DNA from: Pelagomonas calceolata
Lineage: Eukaryota > Sar > Pelagophyceae > Pelagomonadales > Pelagomonadaceae
Length of the DNA stretch: 64,000 nt
NCBI GenBank assembly: GCA_918797485.1
Contig: CAKKNE010000001.1
Location: forward strand, 1,922,001-1,986,000
Direction of reading: 5' to 3'
Shown here: positions 1-8,565 of the stretch, in pieces
Position numbering within the stretch: the stretch's first letter is position 1
How the letters are laid out: the number at the start of each line of letters is the position of its first letter
Notes under the pieces: generated by a model
Told to the model about the DNA's origin: nothing
Database searches by the model: none
Seen by the model: only the letters and a program-made list of their open reading frames with translations
Made by a program: the position numbers and the translations under genes

Positions 1-115
1 GCTTGCTATCATCAAAACGGCGCGCGTCTTTCAATTTGGCCACGGCCGCCTCCACCTGGCCGTTGTCTTCATTTTGTTTCGGCTTCGACCGCATGCGTGC
101 CAGGAGGGAGCTCAT
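1..115 (-). CDS. N-terminus of an unidentified protein, cut by window edge
   Basis: An ATG at 115 on the minus strand opens 38 codons that run off the left edge without a stop. The peptide begins MSSLLARMRSKPKQ and continues into a charged helix (VEAAVAKLKDARRF). This layout loosely recalls the basic N-terminus and first helix of ESCRT-III/Snf7 proteins, but 38 residues are too few to assign a family. It is divergent from the PX-domain gene at 512, and the promoter-type word at 270-299 lies between the two starts, which supports this being a real gene start. Confidence 0.5.
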   Translation of the reverse strand, partial: MSSLLARMRSKPKQNEDNGQVEAAVAKLKDARRFDDSK

Positions 116-269
116 TGTTGTTGTCTCCTGTGCTGATCTCAGCGGTGCGCGTCGACTGGCGTGAAAGTGCTACCAGCTGGTCCAGGCGGTTGTCTGGGCT
201 TCCTCTGGTGACTTTGGACCTCAGAACGATTCGTAGGCGATGCAAAGCCGCCGCAAAGCCACGAAAGTT

Positions 270-299
270 GCTTGCGCTAGTGTGTCACAGGACGCTAGC
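270..299 (+). promoter_or_regulatory. Dispersed upstream word, copy 1
   Basis: Reads GCTTGCGCTAGTG, then TGTCACAGGACGCTAGC. It is a slightly diverged copy of the window-wide 28-bp word (read here on the reverse strand of the consensus), with the flanking CTAG boxes conserved. It lies 155 nt upstream of the minus-strand start at 115 and 212 nt upstream of the plus-strand start at 512. The rest of 116-511 holds no convincing gene. Confidence 0.6.
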
Positions 300-511
300 T
301 TCGCGGCCTGGGCTAACCTTTTTGCGGGCTGTATCGCGGCAAACCAGGTCGCGTTTCACTGTCAGCGCTGCTTCGACACTCCTACGGTGCCACCTGAACG
401 CGCCGGACGAGCGCTGTACGCCACAGGAGAGCTCGCAGCCCCAATTCACCTCTCAGCCAAAACCAGTCCATTGCAAGGCGGGGATACGCTCACAAACTAA
501 AAAAGGAAAAA

Positions 512-1195
512 ATGCCCCGCGTCGCGAGAATACGAGTCCCAATCTACCAGGAGACGGGCAAGCACACCCTGTACCGAATAGAAGTGACGACGGACGACGG
601 CCGAACTAGAAAGGTAGAGCGCCGCTACAGAGACGTACTAAGGTTCCACGGCACGCTCTGTAGGGCCGCCCCGCACCCGAAACTGGAACAATTCGACTTC
701 CCGCACAAGAGCATATTAAACACGAACGCGGAGTTCACGAAGGAACGAAGGAGATCAGGCTTCGAAGCGTACTTCGCCCTGCTGTTGTCGCTGGGCCCGA
801 ACTACGCGCCCTTCGTCGAGACCTTCCTCAAGGCCGACGAGCGGGCTTTAGATGATTCGGGCCACTCGCGGCCGGCGACACCAACACCTGTTGCAGCACA
901 ACCGGCGGTCGTCTTCGACGACGACGAGGACGACGACGACAGTACCATCGCCATCCAGCAACCACCACTAGTTCTAGAAAAGCCGCGGTCGCTGACGCAC
1001 TGGGCGCTGTGCTTCTACCTACCGGTGGCCTTAGTGACCTACGCGCACTGCTGCGTCCTCACGTTGTTAGGAGCTCTCCACACAGAGGACTGGTCGAAGG
1101 GCCAGGCCTGGCTCGCCGTCCTATCGGCGCCGCTCGTGCTCTGTGTGGCTTTGGCATTACTGGCGCCGGCCGTCGACGACTCCGAGGAGTACTAA
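512..1195 (+). CDS. PX-domain protein with C-terminal membrane segments
   Basis: The 227-residue product starts with a PX-type phosphoinositide-binding domain at about residues 5-115. Visible are the beta-strand opening, the RRYRDVLRFH segment typical of the PX core, the basic FPHKS loop and the helical EAYFALLLSLG segment. A Ser/Pro linker and an acidic run (DDDEDDDD) follow, then two hydrophobic segments near residues 163-187 and 195-217. Family knowledge suggests recruitment to endosomal or vacuolar membranes; the two predicted spans would anchor it there. Its stop codon lies 5 nt from that of the convergent gene at 1201, so the 3' ends must overlap. I cannot assign an ortholog. Confidence 0.7.
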   Translation: MPRVARIRVPIYQETGKHTLYRIEVTTDDGRTRKVERRYRDVLRFHGTLCRAAPHPKLEQFDFPHKSILNTNAEFTKERRRSGFEAYFALLLSLGPNYAPFVETFLKADERALDDSGHSRPATPTPVAAQPAVVFDDDEDDDDSTIAIQQPPLVLEKPRSLTHWALCFYLPVALVTYAHCCVLTLLGALHTEDWSKGQAWLAVLSAPLVLCVALALLAPAVDDSEEY

Positions 1196-1200
1196 TGTAG

Positions 1201-1941
1201 TTAATCCCACGATTCTCTAGACGCTTTGACCCGATCGAAGGCGGAAAACCGCCGCGCGTCGCCAGCGTGGACCATCGAATCGATCTCCCGCGGGTCCTTC
1301 TCGACAAAGTGCCGCCGCGTCTCCGTCACGAAGCGGTTGTCCTCGCCCAAGGCGATGGCGTCGGCGACGTTGTGCGACCGGAAGAGGTCCTGCCTCGTTC
1401 TAGAAGCCGGTGGCCGGTGGCCCGTGCCGTGATTCTTGTGCGCGTCGCGCATTTGCGTCACGAAGCGATCTTCTTCGCTGTCGGATCTAAAAATGCGCGT
1501 GTGGAACTGGAGGTCCTTGGACGTGAGGCGCATCTGGGGCGTCACGCACGTCGGGCCCGCGCGCCCGGAAGGTTGTCTATGCTTCGGCCGCGCGCCGTGC
1601 GCTCGCAACGTCTCCGCGTAATTCCTATCAGTCGTCGACGTCAGCGCTTTCTCGGTCACATGCGGTGCAATAGACGACCGCTGCAGCATCTCCGTGCTCA
1701 GCGTCGGCTTCTCCGCGTTCCTCGAGACAACAGGAGCGTCGAACGCCGCTTGCGACTGTGACTTATAGTCCCTGGGCGCCCACTCGGGGTGCTGCGCGAA
1801 GGGCTCGTGGCGCTGCAAGGCCGCTGACTTCTTGATGCCCCGCGTTTCCTTGGGGAAGGCCTTGCGCAGGCCCGCCCTTGGCACCGGTGGGGCCGGTGTC
1901 GGGGCATTCGCCTGCTTGAGGACGTCGCCGAGCGACGGCAT
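1201..1941 (-). CDS. Unidentified basic protein with two RFVT repeats
   Basis: The start is taken at the ATG at 1941 (MPSLGDVLKQANAP); upstream codons in this frame are low-complexity and run into the leader of the divergent gene. The 246-residue product is hydrophilic, rich in Arg, His and Thr, and has no signal peptide or membrane span. Two related segments near the C-terminus, RFVTQMRDAH and RFVTETRRHF, suggest a short internal duplication. Extended proteins with repeated Arg/Thr motifs are common among ciliary microtubule inner proteins, but this is only a suggestion. It is convergent with the PX gene. Confidence 0.55.
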   Translation of the reverse strand: MPSLGDVLKQANAPTPAPPVPRAGLRKAFPKETRGIKKSAALQRHEPFAQHPEWAPRDYKSQSQAAFDAPVVSRNAEKPTLSTEMLQRSSIAPHVTEKALTSTTDRNYAETLRAHGARPKHRQPSGRAGPTCVTPQMRLTSKDLQFHTRIFRSDSEEDRFVTQMRDAHKNHGTGHRPPASRTRQDLFRSHNVADAIALGEDNRFVTETRRHFVEKDPREIDSMVHAGDARRFSAFDRVKASRESWD

Positions 1942-2334
1942 TTTTGTTGTTGGTGGCGCGGCGGCGGCGTCGAGCGTGTTCACCGCCCAACTGTTGTTGG
2001 GCTGCCCCTTGACACTCGCAGTGCCAACCGTTGCATGCAATGCCTGCCACCAACTGGCAGGCCGTGTGCGACCTTGGAGACGTCCTTCGGGCGACGCCAC
2101 CGCTCCCGCCGGGCACCGGGAAGAGTCCTGCGTTTTCGGGCTTAAGTGTCGGGTTCGGAGCAAAGCAGACCTGGACAGAGCGCGCTGATCGCTTCCGCCG
2201 CGCGCGCGCACAGTCGTCGGCGCCAGGCCCCGCCATCGCCTCCTACGGCCGCTCCGCTCGCCGCGCAGCCGCTCCGAGGCAGCCCGAGCTTCGGCATAAC
2301 ACAGTCCCAAAAAGCAAGCTAGGAGCAGCGCAAG
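1942..2334. other. Divergent intergenic region, no clear elements
   Basis: About 390 nt separate the divergent starts at 1941 and 2335. The region is GC-rich. I see no full copy of the dispersed upstream word here; only AAGCAAGCTAGG at 2312-2323 resembles one end of it. Open frames on both strands are present but have no recognisable domains. Confidence 0.4.
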
Positions 2335-3303
2335 ATGAACCCCTCCGCCAAGCCGGACATGGAGTGCGGCTGCTGCCCGGGTGGATGCGATGAATGCTGC
2401 GACTGTTGTTTTGTAAGACAAAACCACATCTTCTTCTCGATCTGCCTGCCCATCCTCTGCGTCGTCTGGATCATCCTCTTTGTCGTTTTTGCAGCAGTAT
2501 ATTTTCCCGTGGGGATGATCCTCATCTTCTACATCGCCGGGCCGGTCACCATCGTCACCTCGATCACGGCCTGCTGCTGCCTATGCTTCTGCCAGAAAAG
2601 ACAAGACGAGCAGGCCCCGAAGCCGACGGTCCGCAGCGTCCAGTACGTGCAGCAGCAGCAGCCCGTGGCACAGCCGACCGTCCACTACGTGCAGCCGACG
2701 CCGCAGCAGTACGCGCCGCAGCGCTACCAGCCCGTGTCGCATGCCGTCGTGGTCCAGCCCCAGCAGTACCAGCCGCAGCCGCCGCCGCCGCCCATCGTGA
2801 GGATGCCGCAGCCCGCCCCGCCGCCGCCGCCGCAGTACGTGGCCGCCGAGGCGACGGTGGTGGAGGCCGCCCCGGAGGGCGCCAACGTCATCGAGATGGC
2901 GCCCGTGGCCGTGTGGCAAGGCAAGAGCGGGTGGGACGCCGCCGGGCTCGTCGCCGCGCTGCGGGCCGCGCCCCCGGGGCACAAGGCCCCGGCCGTGATT
3001 TCGCACTGCATGCGCCACACGGATCAGCCGCAGCCGCTGCCGGGGGACCTGGCGCTCGTCTTCGACTCGCTGGCGCTGGCGACGGACGCCGTCGAGGTCG
3101 CCGACGCCTTGGCCAAGAACGTCGACCTGACGGCTGAAGCGGCCGCTGCTGCGGTCAACGCGGCGCCGTCGTTGGCGCGCGCCGACGTCGCGAACAAGTT
3201 CGCCTCGAGTCTCAGTGGAGCGGCGAAGGCCCAGCTCGTGGCGAGCGTCCCGGGCCTGTCGCCGCGCGCGCCTTCCAAGGGGGGCGGCTTCGAGTACTTC
3301 TGA
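2335..3303 (+). CDS. Cys-rich N-terminal, Pro/Gln-rich membrane protein
   Basis: 322 residues. The N-terminus is packed with cysteines (CGCCPGGCDECCDCC), followed by two hydrophobic segments at about residues 32-75 ending in another Cys cluster (CCCLCFC) that could be palmitoylated. Residues about 90-165 are a low-complexity Pro/Gln/Tyr/Val tail with repeated YVQ and PQQY. The last 120 residues are Ala-rich helices resembling the DUF4476 type of bundle (LALVFDSLALATDAVEVADAL). The likely topology is a short membrane hairpin with a long cytosolic tail. Function unknown. Confidence 0.65.
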   Translation: MNPSAKPDMECGCCPGGCDECCDCCFVRQNHIFFSICLPILCVVWIILFVVFAAVYFPVGMILIFYIAGPVTIVTSITACCCLCFCQKRQDEQAPKPTVRSVQYVQQQQPVAQPTVHYVQPTPQQYAPQRYQPVSHAVVVQPQQYQPQPPPPPIVRMPQPAPPPPPQYVAAEATVVEAAPEGANVIEMAPVAVWQGKSGWDAAGLVAALRAAPPGHKAPAVISHCMRHTDQPQPLPGDLALVFDSLALATDAVEVADALAKNVDLTAEAAAAAVNAAPSLARADVANKFASSLSGAAKAQLVASVPGLSPRAPSKGGGFEYF

Positions 3304-3336
3304 ATTCACAGACCAGTAACTTAGACAACAATAATA

Positions 3337-4835
3337 TCAAGCCCGCTGCGCGAGCCACAGCTTCGACGCCGTCCGGCCCCCGAAGACCCGGACGAGCCGC
3401 GGCGGGAGTTTTTTAGCGAGCGCGTGCACGTACCACCGCGTCGCCGCGCGGCACCGCGATACTAAGTGAGAGAACCGCACCGGCCGCCCGAGGCGCCGCA
3501 ACGCGTCGGGCAGCCAGGCGTCGACCAAGGATAAGTCGAAGACGCCGCACCGCGCCTGCGCGCCTCTAAATAGAAATGCGATGCGGATGAGGGGAAAGGC
3601 CTCCTGCGTGGACATCAAACTTCAGCGCCCCACGCCATCGACGCGACGTTCATTTCTACGCAGGCTTCGACCGGGCTGTTCCGCCGGAAGCCGTCCCTCG
3701 CGAGTAACGAGCGGTCCACATCATATAAGTTGACGCCGGCGAGCGGCGTCCACCGCGTATCAAAATACGTGTACGAGATCAACGCCCAGAGCGCCACGGA
3801 AGGATTCTCGAGCTCGGCGATGCCCGAGGCCTCGATGGTCCGCGCGAGCCCCTCGGCGTCGCCGCGCGCCATGCAGACGACGCACTCCGCACAAGAATCG
3901 ACCTTGTCTGGGGGGAGGACCTTCGTCTGGCCCCAGTCGAGCAGGCCGACGCGGCCGTCCTCCAAAAGTACGACGTTGCCCGGGTGCGGGTCCGTGTGGA
4001 ACTCGCCTTGGCGAAAAATCTGCGCGCCCCAGCACTTATGTAAAGTAGCGTAGAGGCGGCGCCAGGAGCCGAATCTTTTCGCTTGGGGGCGCGGCAGCGC
4101 GGCCGTCGACTCGCGAAACACATCTAATAACTGCGGGCCCGCGAGCCATTCGCACGTGAGGACCCTCTCACTACACAAATGGCGGACCGGCGCCGGCGTC
4201 GTGATAAAATTGCGGAAATCTTTTTGAATGAGTTGCGAGAACCTGTCCAGCTTCGAGAGCTCTATCCTAAAATCGAACTCATCCTTCACGAGCTCGCGGT
4301 AGGCGGCGACGACCGACGGCAAATCTAGCCCGGCGTCCATCTTGAGGGCTTTCAGTAATACAGCCTGGCGGTACATCGCGTCGACGTCTTTACTAAATTG
4401 CCGTCGTCGGCCGAGCCCGACCTTGACCGCCACCGGAGTCCCATCCACTGAAGCCCTATGAACTTGCGCGACCGACGCCGTCGCCACCGGTTCGTCGTCC
4501 CATTCATCGAAGGCGTCCGCGATCCTCACGCCAAGATCGCGCTCGACGATCCTCCTCACAACTCTAGGATGAACGGGCGGCGCCGCGTCCATGGTCTCCG
4601 CCAGCGCCGCGCACCACGCCGGCGGCATCATCTGCGACCCCGCCGCGGCGACCTGGCCGACCTTGGTGTAGAAGCCTCCTAGGTCCCTAATCATGCGGCG
4701 CGCGCGCTCCGCGCCCCAGGCGTGCTGCGCGTCCCAGGCTTCATGACGTGCCGCGTCGTCGGTCATGGACCGGCAGCGGCGGCGCTTCACTAGGTAGCTC
4801 GCGAGGATGGGTATGATTTTATTGGTGCCCGCCAT
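3337..4835 (-). CDS. ABC1/UbiB (ADCK)-type atypical kinase, two exons
   Basis: Atypical kinase of the ABC1/COQ8/UbiB family, whose members support quinone or isoprenoid-lipid metabolism in mitochondria and plastids. Visible motifs are the invariant KxGQ helix (FYTKVGQVAAAGSQ), the Ala-rich nucleotide loop (VATASVAQVHRA), the VAVKV lysine, the FHTDPHPGN catalytic loop and LLDWGQT metal loop. The reading frame stops at 3615, but the following frame continues with the family's typical tail (FPLIRIAFLFRGAQARCGV). A 56-nt intron at 3604-3659 joins them in frame, giving about 480 residues. The start is uncertain: ATG at 4835 is used here; an upstream ATG at 5156 would add a hydrophobic presequence-like stretch. 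Confidence 0.85.
3604..3659 (-). other. 56-nt intron of the ABC1-kinase gene, introner-like
   Basis: On the minus strand the intron begins GTAGAAATGAACGTCG and ends TTTGATGTCCACGCAG. It contains an in-frame stop, and removal restores the kinase C-terminus. The first and last 16 nt, extended by CTGC at the 5' side, are inverted repeats of each other (about 12 of 16 positions). The same 3' end occurs in the GT23 intron at 24147. Flanking exon sequence GAAGCCT versus GAGGCCT could be a decayed target duplication. An alternative donor GTCGAA at 3671 is also in frame (68-nt intron). Confidence 0.75.
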
Positions 4836-5653
4836 TTCTCTATGAGTCGCCGGGGCGGTTATCCGTAGACAGGCGGATGCGGCTCGCAGCGCACACGCCG
4901 CCTTCGCGAGCAGCTTGCAAGGTAATGATGTTGTCAGGTACCACGCTGCTGCACACGTCCGCGTCGCTCGTCTTAAAAACCGCGTGGCCTGGCTCGCGTG
5001 CGTTTGGGCGAAGCATTCGCAGAAGGATTCTACTATTGCGAGGAGCAGGGCTGTGCATGCTATTGCTACGACATCCTTTGGAATGCTGATGTCGCGTTCG
5101 CGGTCGCCTAGCGCACTGTGCCGCACTGCTGGCAGTGGTGTGGAGGGCAGACGCATGGTTTTGGTGTGATCAGTCAGCTGCAGTGGGTAATTACTGACTC
5201 GTATACAAGAACTACAGCGCACGCCGCATCCGAGGCCATTGATTTCGCGTGCTTTGGTGTCCCAAAAAGCTGCACTGCGGCGGCGCCTCGAGCCTCCGCG
5301 CGCTCAGCTAAAGCGAGGGGAGCAGCAGGGGTCCGGACGATTCGCAGCGGAGCAGTACACGGCTGCTCTGAATTAAACGAATTAGTTTCAACTTGTGCGA
5401 ATCCAACTCTGAAAGACTTCATTTATTCTCAGGCGCTAGCTGGTGTCAACGAGCGCGGGCGAGCAAAAGCTGTGAACAATTGCTTATTTTCCTCAGCGAA
5501 CGCGTAGAAGGCGTCTGCGCTGCGCGTACGCGCGTTTTTGGGGTCCCAGAGACATGAGCTGCTGAGGAGATCCGCACATTAGGGCGCAAAGACGCGGCGG
5601 CGTCGAGCGTAGGAACTCGCAGCGCACCGCGCATCACTGTACATAAATAAACG
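4836..5653. other. Divergent region upstream of ABC1 kinase and XRN genes
   Basis: This holds either the leader of the kinase or its N-terminal extension (open on the minus strand to 5156 and beyond). Between 5157 and 5653 I see no gene. AGGCGCTAGCTGGTGTC at 5431-5447 is a weak partial match to the dispersed upstream word. Confidence 0.35.
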
Positions 5654-8475
5654 ATGGGCGTCTCGAAGTTCCACGCCTGGCTGGTGGAACAATTCGGCAG
5701 CGCGGCCTCGGACGCGCGCGGGAGGGCCTTGGCGGCGGACCACGTGGTCGTGGACATGACCAGCGTCGTCCAGAGCGCGGCGCGGCGCTGCAAGAGCGGG
5801 CGAGAAGCTGTGAAGCGGGTCGTCGGTAGGGTGGAAAGCATCTTTACGTCCTCGAAGACGGCGACGACGCACTCGGTCTGTCGGGCGCGCACGTCCGTGG
5901 GCTTCTTCCTCGACGGGCCGCTGCCGCGAGCGAAGGTCGTTACGGTACGGCAGAGACGGTTGAAGGCCAAGGATGGGGTCCGCGCCGACGGGCTCGTCAC
6001 GGAACGGGGTGCAAGACGGCCGTCGCCGAACCGCATCCCGCCCTTCGACGTCCTCGAGATCTCGCCGGGCACGGATTTTAGCGAGCGGCTCGCGGAGGCG
6101 CTCGGGCAGTGGGCCGAGAAGAGAACAAGACGGAACGCGGCCGCGCGCCAGGGCTTCGACGAGGTCGTCGTGTCCGACGCGAGCGTGCCGGGCGACGGCG
6201 AGGTCAAGTGCGTCGAGTACCTAGATGCCTGTGCGAGAGAAGCCGCGAGGAGCGGCGACCCGCGGCCGCGCGACGTTGTTTTGTATGGAGGCGACGTGGA
6301 TCTCGTCGTCATGGCGCTGTGTCGAGCCCAGCCGGGCCCGGGGCCCGTCTTCGGCCCGCACGTCCGGTCGATCTTAGTGCTGTCGGACGCCGGGCGCGTT
6401 TTGGATGTAGGCGCTTTGGCCGATGCGCTATGTGCGCGCGTCGCGAGGAAGAACGACGAGGAGGACCCGACGCTTGAACGAAGGCAGGTCGCTTTGGATT
6501 TTGCGACGCTCGCCGTCGCGGCCGGCGGCAACGACTACTTACCTCCACTCAGTGTAGCATCGCATGCGTTGTGGGACGCCTACAAGGCCCAGGACCGAGC
6601 GTTGTACGACGAAACGTCTGGAAAAGTGGATCTAGAAGTCCTCGGCAGTCTACTGGAGGACCGGCATGTACCCGCGTCGCGCGATCTCGGCACCGCGGCC
6701 CTGGTTTCGGCCCAAACTTGGACACGATCTCCGAGGGATACCCTCGACCGTATTGAGAAAGAAACACATCACTCCGACCACGACACACCAGAAATTGAAG
6801 GGCGCCTGAACGTTGATTTCCACACAGGCACGACGCCGCGACGATCGACGAGAAGAGGCGACGCGTCGCGGAGGACGCTCGGAGTCATACTCGCACGAAA
6901 GACGGGCGGCCGGCGGCGCCTCGGGCGTTAGAACTAGCTTTGCTGCGGAAAGCAGATAGGGTTGGCGTGCGGGTCTTGGCGCCGCGCGACTTCGGGGCCG
7001 TTACTTCTGGTGCAGCTACTTTGTTATACAGAGTGGAGTGGCGGCCCGTGCCCGTCCAGCCGCGCGATTCCGATGATTCAATACCTCGTAGAAGAACGCC
7101 GCCGCCAGTCAGTACGGCGCCTTGGCGCGTGGCCATCGGGGCTGATGGTTCGAGGCTGAATCGCGTGGAGCTGAGGCACGTCGATCCGAGGGTGGAGATC
7201 CGGGCGCCGGCGGGCGGCGGGCCGCTGGAGGTGCGGTGTCGCGCGAGGAATCACATCGGGTGGGGCCGGGCGCGGACGACGCGACTGAAACGAGATCCGA
7301 GGTGGTGCGTACAACAGTGCCCCCAAGGGCAAAGGTGTACAAACCCCCAGTGCGTCCACGCCCATGAAATCCGACACCTGGCCGAGGAGTGGCCGAGAGC
7401 GGGCAGCGCGCGGCCTCCCCAAGCGAGCGGCGTCTGGGCTCAAAGAACCTTTTCTTCCGTACCACCGAAGGACGAGGAGAGCGATGCGGAGACTTTAGTA
7501 GGTAGTGATGATGAGGTCGTCGCCTGGGCGGAAGGCGAGTGGTTACAGACCCTCGAGTGGTGTGTTACGACGTACGCGCGAGGGCACTGTCGGGACTTTT
7601 CGAGGAGGTATGCTCGACCAGCAGCTCCACCCCCAGAAGCTCTGATTGGTTATTGTTCTTCCATGCGAGGGGTCGATCGAGATACTACTACTGATGAATA
7701 TGTACCCCCGCCGCCCCCTGCTGAATCGCTAGCTTGTTTATTACCTGGAAGAAGGGCAGCACACTTACTCCCATTAGTGTTGAGGCCTTTGTTTGAGGAC
7801 GGCTCGCCCGTCGCCGACGCGTGGCACGGCGCGGTGGCGGACGTGCCCTTAGATCGCATACTGGAAGCGGCGGCGGCTCTCAGAAGAGCAGCGCCGCCCG
7901 AACTCGACGCCGCGGCACCGTCGGCCTTCGGCGCCGTCGTGAGGTACCGGGCGTCGCCCTACACGGGTCTGGTGGACGTCGACGTCTGTCCCGCGGCGGA
8001 AGGCCGGCAGCACTACGACAGCATGCCGCCGCGCGGCGCGCCGCCGCCGCGCGGCGTCTTCTACGATCCGAACCAGGGCGGGCAGTACGTCGACCCGAGT
8101 CAAGCGTACATGGTGCCGCAGTACGCGCGGCACTACCCGGGCCACTACTACGCGGCGCCCATCCCGCTCGCGCCGATTCCCAGCGACGCGGGCTCGTCGG
8201 GGCCTCCCTCACCACCGTCGCCTCGACGAACTAGACGGCCGCGGCGCCGCGGGTCGCCGCGCGACTCGCCCGTCGCCGACGACGACGAGGCGGAGACGGC
8301 CGCGCCCACCACGGAAGCGTCGACGGCGAGCGTGCCGCCCCAAGCGCCGCGCGACCAGACGCGCTGCCGCTTCTTCTTTTCGGCCCGGGGCTGCAAACGG
8401 GGCGCGGGCTGCTGGTTCCTGCACTCGGACGAGGCCGCCGAGCCCGAGGCTGAGGACGAGTCGAAGCAAAAGTGA
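5654..8475 (+). CDS. XRN-family 5'-3' exoribonuclease with FN3-like and CCCH modules, two exons
   Basis: The N-terminus is a clear XRN nuclease: MGVSKFHAWLVEQF, VVVDMTSVV, FFLDGPLPRAKV, VPGDGEVKCVEYL, YGGDVDLVVMALC and the GGNDYLPPL loop, covering most acidic metal ligands (one Glu of the usual GEGEHK is Asp). A 152-nt intron at 6676-6827 joins this to the second frame for 889 residues in all. In exon 2, residues about 404-493 look like a fibronectin-III fold (LLYRVEW ... VRCRARNHIGWG), 500-520 is a CCCH-like finger, about 570-700 is the XRN helical region (LEWCVTTYARGHCRDF, YVPPPPPAESLACLLP), and 851-873 is a canonical C-x8-C-x5-C-x3-H finger. Expected role: RNA decay. Confidence 0.85.
6676..6827 (+). 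other. 152-nt intron of the XRN gene
   Basis: Begins GTCGCGCGATCTCGG and ends GTTGATTTCCACACAG. Splicing joins residues ending RHVPA to HDAATIDEKRR and corrects the frame. The last 16 nt match the reverse complement of the 5' end of the GT23-gene intron (GTGTGGAAATCAAC), so a related inverted-repeat end appears to supply the acceptor here. I did not find a matching repeat at the 5' end. The donor site is chosen by frame and homology, so a nearby alternative is possible. Confidence 0.65.
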
Positions 8476-8565
8476 AGTGGCGCGGCCCCCAGGGTCGCGC
8501 CCATAATTAAGAGAGAATTGTACTATTCGATAGAGAAGAGGATGAAAACGGGAGGATGATGAGAG

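Noticed and set aside
1351-1369. GCGATGGCGTCGGCGACG as another copy of the TCGATGGCGT word; similar at 16611, 42921, 58375
   Set aside because: These lack the TCGATGGCGT core and come from ordinary Ala/Ile codons in coding regions.
3615-3618. Two separate overlapping genes (TGATG) at the end of the ABC1 kinase
   Set aside because: The downstream frame is the missing C-terminus of the same kinase and a short intron joins them in frame.
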